A stretch of DNA of 34,394 bases from CALFXN01 sp964451935. Lineage in GTDB: Bacteria > Synergistota > Synergistia > Synergistales > Aminobacteriaceae. Shown piece by piece: positions 22,472 to 29,776 of this stretch. Position numbers and translations under genes: made by a program. Location: positions 1 through 34,394 of the forward strand of contig CAYVKE010000019.1 in the NCBI GenBank assembly GCA_964451935.1, given 5' to 3'. The notes under the pieces are model-generated. The model was not told the DNA's origin, did not search any database, and saw nothing but the letters and a program-made list of their open reading frames with translations. Numbering within the stretch: position 1 is the stretch's first letter; each line of letters starts with the position of its first letter.

Positions 22472-23587
22472 TTACGTCCGGCCGCGGGTCCGTTTCTTCG
22501 CGTCCGTCCCGAGCGCGTCGGCCGCCAGGATCGCCGAATAGACGATATCGGGCGTCACGGGGAACGGCTCGCTGTGGATGGTCTCCTCCGGCCCGGCGGT
22601 GACTTCGGCGACGCGGCGGATCTTCGCTTCCGTTACGTCGGTCACGCCGATGTCCGCGAGCGTGACGGGAAGCCCGACGTCGATGCAGAAGTCCAGGATT
22701 TCGTCGACGAGCGCCGCGGGGCGGTTCTCCAGCACGAGCTGGACGATCACGCCGAAGGCGACCTTCTCGCCGTGATAGAAGCGGTGCGTCTCCTCGAGCG
22801 CCGTGACGCCGTCGTGGAACGAGTGCGCGGCCGCCAGACCGCCGCTCTCGAAGCCGATGCCCGAAAGGAGCGTGTTCGCCTCGACGACGCGCTCGACCGC
22901 TTCGGTCGCGACGCCGTGCTCCACCGCGAGCTTCGCCGGACGTCCGTTTTCGAGGATCGTGTCGTAGCACAGCCGCGCGAGCGCCTGCGCCGCAAGCGTC
23001 GATGCGGTTCCCTGCATCCCCGCCGAGCCCGTGCGGAAGCTCGTGTCGGCTTCGAGCCAGGTCGACAGCGCGTCGCCCATCCCGGAGACGAAGAGCCGCA
23101 CCGGGGCCTTCGCGATGACCGCCGTATCGACGAGGACGAGGTCCGGGTTCCGCGACAGCACGAGGAACGACTCGAAGATCCCTTCGGGCGTGTAGATCAC
23201 GGACAGCGCGCTGCACGGCGCGTCGGTCGCCGCGATCGTCGGCAGCACCGCGAGCGGACGCCCCTCGTGATGCGCGACGGCCTTGGCGACGTCGATCGCC
23301 TTGCCGCCGCCGAGGCCGACGACAATATCCATCCCGAACGCCCGCCCCGCGTCGCGCATTCGCACGATCTCCCGCTCGCAGCACTCCCCGCGGAAGTCCT
23401 CGATGCGGAATTCGACGCCCGCCCCCGACAGACTCGTCCGGACATCGTCGCCGACGACACACGCGCCGACCGGGTCCGCGACGACCAGCGCCCGGCGCCC
23501 TCCGAGCAGCGCCAGATATTTCCCGAGTTCCCGAACCGCCCCCGCGCCCTGGACGTACCGCCCCGGCGCGATCATCATCCGCAGCAT
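22472..23587 (-). CDS. gldA: Glycerol dehydrogenase family protein (Fe/Zn-type, GldA-like)
   Basis: A 371-residue NAD-dependent metal alcohol dehydrogenase. It has GLGGGKAIDVAKAVA (NAD loop, about 92-106), LPTIAATDAPCSALSVIY and the three metal ligands expected in the family: Asp in SGMGDALSTWLEA (about 170), His in AAAHSFHDG (about 253) and His in YHGEKVAFG (about 270). Such enzymes oxidise glycerol or other vicinal diols to ketones. GGGAGG precedes the ATG. It is the last gene of the operon SDR, HisD-like, ABC ATPase, permease, binding protein, gldA, and follows a partial terminator, so it may be expressed at a lower level. The substrate is likely a polyol or its derivative. Confidence 0.9.
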   Translation of the reverse strand: MLRMMIAPGRYVQGAGAVRELGKYLALLGGRRALVVADPVGACVVGDDVRTSLSGAGVEFRIEDFRGECCEREIVRMRDAGRAFGMDIVVGLGGGKAIDVAKAVAHHEGRPLAVLPTIAATDAPCSALSVIYTPEGIFESFLVLSRNPDLVLVDTAVIAKAPVRLFVSGMGDALSTWLEADTSFRTGSAGMQGTASTLAAQALARLCYDTILENGRPAKLAVEHGVATEAVERVVEANTLLSGIGFESGGLAAAHSFHDGVTALEETHRFYHGEKVAFGVIVQLVLENRPAALVDEILDFCIDVGLPVTLADIGVTDVTEAKIRRVAEVTAGPEETIHSEPFPVTPDIVYSAILAADALGTDAKKRTRGRT

Positions 23588-23611
23588 TCGCCGCCACCTC
23601 CCGTAATGATG

Positions 23612-23640
23612 AAAAAGGGGCCGTCCCTGCGGACAGCCCC
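23612..23640 (-). terminator. Terminator/attenuator between the ABC binding protein and gldA
   Basis: GGGGCTGTCC pairs with GGACGGCCCC (10 bp with one G-U, 4-base loop) and is followed by TTTTTCATCATT on the minus strand. It begins 18 bases after the binding-protein stop, so gldA is probably read only by readthrough. Confidence 0.7.
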
Positions 23641-23657
23641 GAATGAAGAACGAACGT

Positions 23658-24728
23658 CTATTTGCCGAACAGCATGTTCTCCCAGAGACGCGGATCGTCG
23701 GCGCCGACTTCCTGCGGGACGAGCGGACCCTGAAGCACGACGAACGCGCCCTCTTCGGCCCACGGGTTTTTGATGACTTCGGCGGGCGACCAGAGCGCGT
23801 CCTTCGCGGTGATCGTGTCGCCGATCTTCGGGACCGGCTTTCCGTGCGTCATGTCGTAGAGGTACTGGACGGCGAGAAGCGCGGAGTCGTACGCCGGCTG
23901 CTCGACGATCGCCAGGACCTTGCCCTTCTTGATGAGGTCGATGCCCTCGGGGCCGATGCAGATGCCGCAGATTCCGTAGTCCTTCGCCTGGAAGCCCGCC
24001 GCCTCGATCGCGGAGACGACGCCCGCCCCCATGATGTCCGGCGTCTGGACGTAGATCCCGAGGACCTTTTTGCCGTAGCGCGTCAGCATGTCGGACGCCT
24101 TCGCGTGCGAGTCGGTGTTGTTCCATTTCCCCTCGCCGCGCGCGACCGTCAGCTGCGGGTATTCCTTCATGACGTCCGCGAAGCCCTTCGAGCACGCGTG
24201 CGTGAACATGTCCGCCTCGTCGCCGATGATCTCGATGACGACGCCCTCGGGAACCTTTCCGCCGTTCCGGGCCTTGATCCCCTCGATGAAGGCCTTCGCG
24301 GCCTTCGCGCTCGACTTCTCGAGGTCGAACGAGAGGAAGAAGTCGACTTTGCCGCCCTCGGGCGACGTGTCGATGGCGGCCACGGGGATCTTGGCCTCGT
24401 TGAGCCGCTTGATCCCGGGCACGAGCGACCGCAGGTCCACCGCGCCGCCGAGGATGAAGGCGTCGATCTTCTGCGTGAGGAACGTGTCGATGATCTCCAT
24501 GATCTTCATCGTGTCGGCCTGGCCGTCGCGGACGAGAAGCTCAATGCCGAGTTCCTTCGCCTTCGTCTCCGCGCCCTTGACGAACGCCTGGATGAACGGA
24601 GCCGTGGGCTCCTTGATGATCATTCCGACGGTGAACTTCTTGTCTGCCGCGAAGGCGCCGCCGCAGACGAGGGACAGGACGAGTCCCGCAAGGAACAGGA
24701 CGGAGACGGATTTCCGGATCTTTTTCAC
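23658..24728 (-). CDS. Sugar-type ABC transporter substrate-binding protein (RbsB-like)
   Basis: A 356-residue periplasmic binding protein of the type that serves Rbs transporters. I prefer GTG 24728 because GGAGG then lies 8 bases upstream; an ATG at 24734 would be only 2 bases from it. The signal peptide is VKKIRKSVSVLFLAGLVLSL followed by VCGGAFA. The mature protein has VGMIIKEPTAPFIQAFVKGA, GQADTMKIMEIIDTFL, ILGGAVDLRSLVPGI and AAIDTSPEGGKVDFFLSFD, the ribose-binding-protein layout. It follows the permease gene by about 127 bases. Sugar, polyol or related ligands are expected. Confidence 0.92.
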   Translation of the reverse strand: MKKIRKSVSVLFLAGLVLSLVCGGAFAADKKFTVGMIIKEPTAPFIQAFVKGAETKAKELGIELLVRDGQADTMKIMEIIDTFLTQKIDAFILGGAVDLRSLVPGIKRLNEAKIPVAAIDTSPEGGKVDFFLSFDLEKSSAKAAKAFIEGIKARNGGKVPEGVVIEIIGDEADMFTHACSKGFADVMKEYPQLTVARGEGKWNNTDSHAKASDMLTRYGKKVLGIYVQTPDIMGAGVVSAIEAAGFQAKDYGICGICIGPEGIDLIKKGKVLAIVEQPAYDSALLAVQYLYDMTHGKPVPKIGDTITAKDALWSPAEVIKNPWAEEGAFVVLQGPLVPQEVGADDPRLWENMLFGK

Positions 24729-24855
24729 ACGCATGACCTCCCTTTCGTTGTCGCACACCCCGTGGCGTTCGCTTCGCTCACGGGGATCTCCCATATCGGC
24801 GCGGATTTCTGCGGAATGTTTTCGACCCGACCACCCCCGGACAGATTCGACCGGC

Positions 24856-25881
24856 CTATTGCGCGCCGCCGGCGTGATGCAGTTTTTTCAGTTGTTCCTT
24901 TCGGAGCAGGGAGCCGCGAAGCTGGACCCGGAAGCGGTCGATCAGGATCGCGACGAAGATCAGCGTCCCCTGCGCCGCGTGGACGAGCGTGACCTGGACG
25001 CCCAGAAGGTTCAGCGCGTTCGAGAACATCCCGAGAAGGATCGCGCCGCCGAGCATTCCGAACGCCGACCCCTTGCCGCCGCTCATGGACGTGCCGCCCA
25101 GGAGCGCCCCAGCGAACGCGAGCATCGTCATTCCCGACCCCATCGTGTTCGAGACGGAGTCCTGCCGCCCGGCGGTCAGCAGCCCCGCGACGGCCGAGAG
25201 CACTCCGGCGATGACGAAGCCCATGACGATCATCCGCTGCGTGTCGACGCCCGCGACGTAGCTCGCGCGCTCGTTGCCGCCCGTCGCGAGGTAGTTCCGG
25301 CCGAAGACCGTGTGTTTCAGGACGATGTGAAAGAACAGGTAGACGCCGAACGTGACGAAGATCGCCGCAGGCATGTTCCCGACCGCCGCGAAACGCGCCT
25401 TGCCGATGAACGAGTAGACGGGATCGAGCGGAAAGATCGCGAGCGGGATCAGGAAGAGGGTGAGTCCGCGCAGGATGATCGAGACGGAAAGCGTCTGCAT
25501 GAAGGCGTTCATCCCGAGCCGCGAGACGCACACGCCGTTGAACAGCCCGATCAGCGCGCCGACAGCGAGCGTGAGCGCAATTGCGACGTACGGGTTCGAG
25601 AGGGTCGTTCCCGGGAGCCACTTCGTCCCCGCGAGGATCACGAGCCCGGGCGCGAAGGCCAGGATCGCGTCGATCGAGAGGTCGAGCCTGCCGCTCATCA
25701 GCACGAAGCCCTGTGCGAGGACGAGCATGCTCATGATCGTCGTGTGGTACAGGATGTTGACGATGTTGTTCCAGGACGCGAACGCGGGCACGAAGGCCGC
25801 GCAGACCGCGAAGAAGAACAGGAGCATGATCCAGATGATGTTGTCCAGAAGCGCCAGCTTGATTTTCAGATCGTTCGACAT
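24856..25881 (-). CDS. Sugar-type ABC transporter permease (RbsC-like)
   Basis: A 341-residue inner-membrane protein with 8-10 hydrophobic segments. It has typical motifs of the branched/ribose permease family: AQGFVLMSGRLDLSIDAILA, LIGLFNGVCVSRLGMNAFMQTL, TVFGRNYLATGGNERASYVAGVD and GALLGGTSMSGGKGSAFGMLGGA. It lies 19 bases after the ATPase gene. It forms the membrane channel with the ATPase and the binding protein encoded on either side. Confidence 0.93.
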   Translation of the reverse strand: MSNDLKIKLALLDNIIWIMLLFFFAVCAAFVPAFASWNNIVNILYHTTIMSMLVLAQGFVLMSGRLDLSIDAILAFAPGLVILAGTKWLPGTTLSNPYVAIALTLAVGALIGLFNGVCVSRLGMNAFMQTLSVSIILRGLTLFLIPLAIFPLDPVYSFIGKARFAAVGNMPAAIFVTFGVYLFFHIVLKHTVFGRNYLATGGNERASYVAGVDTQRMIVMGFVIAGVLSAVAGLLTAGRQDSVSNTMGSGMTMLAFAGALLGGTSMSGGKGSAFGMLGGAILLGMFSNALNLLGVQVTLVHAAQGTLIFVAILIDRFRVQLRGSLLRKEQLKKLHHAGGAQ

Positions 25882-25900
25882 TCGTTTCCACCTCGCGACG

Positions 25901-27448
25901 TCATTGTCCGAACCCCTGTATGTCCATGAAGAGCGCCTTTTCGTCGAAATCGGCCCGCGCGACGCTCTTCGCGATGCGGCCGCCGCGAAGGACCAGGATC
26001 CTGTCGCAGATGTCGATGAGATCGTCGAGCCCCGGCGACGTGATGATGACGCCCGCGCTGCCCCGGATCTTCTCGCAGATCAGCGAGAGGATCCCCTTCT
26101 TCGCGCCGATGTCCACGCCGCGCGTCGGCTCGTCGAGAAGGTACACGTCCGGCCCGGCCGTCATGATCCTGCCGATGACCACCTTCTGCCTGTTGCCGCC
26201 GGACAGCTCCTCGACGGCCTGTTCGAGCGAAAAGGCCCTGATCTGCACGGCGCCGAACGTCTCCGCCGCCCGTCGATCGCACTCGCCCCCCCGGATGAAG
26301 CCGCCGCGCGCGAACTGCGCGAGGCTGTTGAGAATGAGGTTGTCCCGTATGCTGAAGAGCCCGATCAGCCCCTCCGCCTCCCGCTCCTCGGGAAGGTAGG
26401 CGACGCCCTGTTTCAGCGCCTCGCTCGGACGCCTGAACGAGCATTCCCGCCCGCGAAGCGCGATCGTCCCCGCGTCGGCGGGTTCGACGCCCGCGATCGC
26501 CTTCAGGATCTCCGTCCGGCCGCTGCCGCGCAGTCCGGCGATCCCCAGGATCTCGCCCCGGCGGAGCGAGAACGAGACGTCCTCGAACGTCCCCCAGCGC
26601 GTGAGGTTCTCGACCTCGAGCAGCGCATCGCCCAAGATCGCCGACTCGTCGCTCCGCGTCCGGCAGGCCGTGAATCCGTCCCCGACGATGAGTTCGGAGA
26701 GCGTCCGGCGATCGAGTTCCGACGCGCGCCTCGTCGCGACGGTCCGGCCGTCGCGGAGGACCGTCAGGCGGTCGCAGACGTCGAGCAGTTCGTCGACGCT
26801 GTGCGAGATGTACACGATCGCCTTGCCCGCGGCGCGCAGGTCGTCGACGATCCGGCGCAGGATCTGCGCGTCCTTTCGCGTCAGCGGCGCCGAGGACTCG
26901 TCGAGGATGACGACCGATGCGTCCTCGACGTAACAGGCCTTGATGATGAGAAGCAGCTGGCGCTCGCTCAGGGACAGGTCCCCCGCGCGGAACTCGGCGC
27001 CGATATCGAGCCCGAAGCGGTCGAGCAGCTCCCGGGCTCTGTCAAACATTCGGGCCCGGTCGACGAAGCCGCCGCGCGTCGGAAGATCGCCCAGGAAGAG
27101 GTTCTCCGCAACCGTGATGTCGAGGATGATCTCCGGCTCCTGCGTCACGATCGCGACGCCCTCGCGCTTCGCCTGAATGCGCGTCAGGCGCGGGTATTCC
27201 CGCCCGCCCAGGCTGATCGTCCCGGATGTCGGCTCGATCAGCCCCGCGAGAACGCCGACGAGCGTCGACTTCCCGGCGCCGTTCTTGCCCATCAGGCCGT
27301 GGACTTCGCCGTAGCGAACGTCGAGCGCGACATCGTCGAGCGCGACTGTTCCGGGATAGATTTTCGCGACGCCCCGCAGCAGCAGGGCCGATTCGCCGGC
27401 CCGGACGCCGCCGGGCGCGTTCTTCGTTTCCGTTGCAGGAGCCGTCAT
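25901..27448 (-). CDS. Sugar-type ABC transporter ATPase, two nucleotide-binding domains (RbsA-like)
   Basis: A 515-residue fused ATPase. Domain 1 has Walker A GKNGAGKST (about 54-62), a signature loop LSLSERQ and Walker B VVILDESSAPL. Domain 2 has GLRGSGRTE in place of a canonical Walker A, a full LSGGNRQ signature and Walker B VYLLDEPTRGVD. This asymmetry is normal for RbsA/MglA proteins. It powers import of the substrate bound by the protein at 23658-24728. It lies 81 bases after the HisD-like gene in the same operon. Confidence 0.95.
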   Translation of the reverse strand: MTAPATETKNAPGGVRAGESALLLRGVAKIYPGTVALDDVALDVRYGEVHGLMGKNGAGKSTLVGVLAGLIEPTSGTISLGGREYPRLTRIQAKREGVAIVTQEPEIILDITVAENLFLGDLPTRGGFVDRARMFDRARELLDRFGLDIGAEFRAGDLSLSERQLLLIIKACYVEDASVVILDESSAPLTRKDAQILRRIVDDLRAAGKAIVYISHSVDELLDVCDRLTVLRDGRTVATRRASELDRRTLSELIVGDGFTACRTRSDESAILGDALLEVENLTRWGTFEDVSFSLRRGEILGIAGLRGSGRTEILKAIAGVEPADAGTIALRGRECSFRRPSEALKQGVAYLPEEREAEGLIGLFSIRDNLILNSLAQFARGGFIRGGECDRRAAETFGAVQIRAFSLEQAVEELSGGNRQKVVIGRIMTAGPDVYLLDEPTRGVDIGAKKGILSLICEKIRGSAGVIITSPGLDDLIDICDRILVLRGGRIAKSVARADFDEKALFMDIQGFGQ

Positions 27449-27529
27449 CGGGAGCCTCCCCTGTCGATTCGCCGTGTTCCGGCGGCACGCGAGCCGCCCG
27501 TTTCTTGCGGAAGGGCGGCCCCGTTTTCG

Positions 27530-28786
27530 TCAGCCGCGCAGCTGCGCGGAGCGCCGGTGTCCGAAGAGCCCTTCGACTCCGGCCAGATGCGCGCACGGGC
27601 CGGAAAGATATTTCGCCCCTTCGGCCGTGATCTCCTGGAAGGAGCTGACCTTGAGGAACGTCCCGGCGAAGACGCCGTTCGAGAAGCGGGCGCACCGCTG
27701 CGTGGGCAGGATGTGGTTCGGGCCCGAGACGTAGTCGCCGAACGCGACGGGCGCGTCATGCCCGATGAAGAGCGACCCGAAGTTCGTGAGCTTCGCGGCC
27801 GTGGCCGCGCTGTCGGCCGTCATGACCTGGAGGTGCTCCGGCGCGATGTCGTCCGTCACGGAGACTGCCTCACCCTCGGAGTCGACGATCAGGATCCGGC
27901 CGTTGTCCCTCCAGCTCCGTCCGGCGATCTCCGCCGTCGGGAGCGTCGCGAGCTGCGACTCGATCTCCGCCGACGCCTTCTCCGCCAGGCTCCGGCTCGT
28001 CGTCACGATGACCGTCCAGGAGTTCGGGTCGTGTTCGCAGCGCGCGAGCGCGTCCGCCGCGACCCAGGCCGGGTTCGCCGTTTCGTCGGCGATGATGACG
28101 ACCTCGCTCGGTCCCGCGAGCATGTCGATCCCGACCGAACCGCCCGCCTGACGCTTCGCCTCGGTGACGTACTTGTTTCCGGGGCCGACGATGATGTCCA
28201 CGCCCTTCACGGAAGCCGTTCCGAACGCGTACGCCGCTATGGCCTGCGCGCCGCCCATGCAGTAGACTTCGTCCACCCCGGCGAGATCCATCGCGACGAG
28301 AACCGCCGGGTGGATGCCGTCCTGTCCCCGGCTCGCGGGCGAACACGCCGCGATGCGTTTCACACCCGCGACCTTCGCCGGAATCGCCGACATCAGCGCC
28401 GACGACGGCAGCGGATACCGCCCGGCCGGGACGTAGCAGCCGCACGACGCGACCGGGATCAGCCGATGCCCGAGCGTCACGCCCGGCGTTATCTCCCATC
28501 GCAGCTCCTTCATGCACGCGAGCTGGCGTTCCGCGAAGCCGCGGATCCGGTCGGCAGCGAACTTCAGGTTCGCGACCGTTTCGGGCTCCACCTTCGAGTA
28601 CGCGGCCTTCACGGCGTCGGGCGAAACGCGCAGCGTCGCCGGGCGATACCCGTCAAACCTTTCCGTGTAGTCGAGGACAGCGGCGTCCCCTCCGGCCCGG
28701 ACGGCCGCCAGAATGTCCCGGACGACCTGCTCGACGGAGGATTTTTCCTCGTTCGGATTCTTTTCCGCTTCCTTGAATACGATCAT
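27530..28786 (-). CDS. Histidinol-dehydrogenase-family protein, probably a catabolic polyol or hydroxy-acid dehydrogenase
   Basis: A 418-residue member of the HisD fold. Family blocks are present: CYVPAGRYPLPSSALM, GPGNKYVTEAKRQAGGSVGI, DMLAGPSEVVIIAD, the catalytic Glu-His in DIAPEHLQVM, GDYVSGPNHILPT and the C-terminal GLFGH. The zinc-site segment normally reading SQAEHD here reads ARCEHD, so the usual Gln ligand is Arg. No other histidine-biosynthesis gene is near. It sits between an SDR and a sugar-type ABC transporter, like HpsN (sulfopropanediol 3-dehydrogenase), another HisD relative. A two-step NAD-dependent oxidation of a primary alcohol to a carboxylate is likely. The substrate is unknown; dihydroxypropanesulfonate is only one option. 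Confidence 0.85.
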   Translation of the reverse strand: MIVFKEAEKNPNEEKSSVEQVVRDILAAVRAGGDAAVLDYTERFDGYRPATLRVSPDAVKAAYSKVEPETVANLKFAADRIRGFAERQLACMKELRWEITPGVTLGHRLIPVASCGCYVPAGRYPLPSSALMSAIPAKVAGVKRIAACSPASRGQDGIHPAVLVAMDLAGVDEVYCMGGAQAIAAYAFGTASVKGVDIIVGPGNKYVTEAKRQAGGSVGIDMLAGPSEVVIIADETANPAWVAADALARCEHDPNSWTVIVTTSRSLAEKASAEIESQLATLPTAEIAGRSWRDNGRILIVDSEGEAVSVTDDIAPEHLQVMTADSAATAAKLTNFGSLFIGHDAPVAFGDYVSGPNHILPTQRCARFSNGVFAGTFLKVSSFQEITAEGAKYLSGPCAHLAGVEGLFGHRRSAQLRG

Positions 28787-28802
28787 GTCCGTTCCCCTTT
28801 CC

Positions 28803-29570
28803 TCAGCTCGCGAGCCAGCCGCCGTCGACGTAGACGATCTGCCCCGTCAGGTAGTCCGACGCGGCGCTGCACAGGAAGATGACCGTTCCGATGAGGTCCT
28901 CCGCCGTCCCGACGCGCCCCGCCGGAATCCGCTCCTCGATCCACTTCCGGTGGACGGGATCCTGAAAGAAGGGCTCCGTCATCGGCGTCCGGAAGTACCC
29001 GGGCCCGATCGCGTTGACCTGGATGTTGTACTTCGCGAGTTCGATGGCCATCGTCCGCGTGACGCCGACGACGCCGCACTTCGAGCCGCAGTAGACGGAC
29101 GACTCCGCGAGGCCGATCGCGCTTCCGAGCGACCCGACGTTGAGGATCTTCCCGGCGCGTTGGCGCATCATGATCCGCGCGGCCGCCTGCGCCGTGAAGA
29201 ACGTCCCGCGGAGGTTCACGCCCATGATCGCGTCGTACTGCGCCTCCGTCACGTCCGCGAACGCGCTTACGTCCTCGGTCCCCGCGTTGTTGACCAGGAT
29301 GTCGATCCGTCCGCGGCGCGCGGCGATGTCCTCGAAGAGCGCCTGCGCGTCGCGCGGCTTCGAGACATCGAGGACGTGCGCCTCGGCCTCCCCGCCCGCG
29401 TCGCGGATGGCCTTCACGGTCGCCTCCGTCCCGTCGCGGCTCACGCCGCAGCACATCACGACCGCCCCGGCCCGCGCCAGCCCCTCCGCGTACCCCTTGC
29501 CGAGGCCACGCGACGTCCCCGTGACGACCGCTATCTTTCCCGTTATATCGAATTGCGCAAAAACAGGCAT
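28803..29570 (-). CDS. Short-chain dehydrogenase/reductase (FabG-like SDR)
   Basis: A 255-residue classical SDR: TGTSRGLGKGYAEGLA (NAD loop, about 18-33), LVNNAGTEDVSAF (about 93-105), catalytic Ser in LNVGSLGSAIG, Tyr and Lys in SSVYCGSKCGVVG, and GPGYFRTPM near 190. I chose ATG 29570, with AAAGGGGGG upstream. The frame continues open far upstream only by chance. It is the first gene of the operon and ends 16 bases before the HisD-like gene. With the HisD-like and GldA-like enzymes it makes three alcohol dehydrogenases around one transporter. Confidence 0.93.
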   Translation of the reverse strand: MPVFAQFDITGKIAVVTGTSRGLGKGYAEGLARAGAVVMCCGVSRDGTEATVKAIRDAGGEAEAHVLDVSKPRDAQALFEDIAARRGRIDILVNNAGTEDVSAFADVTEAQYDAIMGVNLRGTFFTAQAAARIMMRQRAGKILNVGSLGSAIGLAESSVYCGSKCGVVGVTRTMAIELAKYNIQVNAIGPGYFRTPMTEPFFQDPVHRKWIEERIPAGRVGTAEDLIGTVIFLCSAASDYLTGQIVYVDGGWLAS

Positions 29571-29776
29571 CCGGCTCGCCCCCCTTTCACAAGCTAATAG
29601 ACTACTACGCAGACATGCTATTTGACAACCCTCCAAAGCCGGGACAAAAATTCGGAACTCTGCGGAAAAGGATTCGGCGCCGGGGTTCGGGCGCGAGCGA
29701 CGAACATCGAAGGGCGCCGCGGCGAGAGCCGCGGGTGAGGGGATGAACGGCGTTTTTCGGGTCGCGGGGAACGGGA
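29571..29776. other. Intergenic region upstream of the SDR operon
   Basis: On the minus strand TTGTCA near 29618-29623 with TAGTCT 18 bases on is a weak promoter candidate. The spacer holds TAGCATG, as in the second TRAP promoter. A perfect 7-bp hairpin CCGCGGC/GCCGCGG with a GAGA loop (29717-29734) may end the upstream EIIC-EAL transcript but has no T-run. Confidence 0.35.

Noticed and set aside
27530..28786. Histidine biosynthesis hisD
   Set aside because: No other his gene is near, the zinc-site Gln is replaced, and the operon context is a sugar-type transporter with other alcohol dehydrogenases.
25460..28882. Plus-strand 1140-codon open frame, the longest in the window
   Set aside because: It lies opposite the ABC ATPase and HisD-like genes and consists of Arg/Asp/Pro/Ala-rich sequence with no domain; it arises from GC-rich codons.
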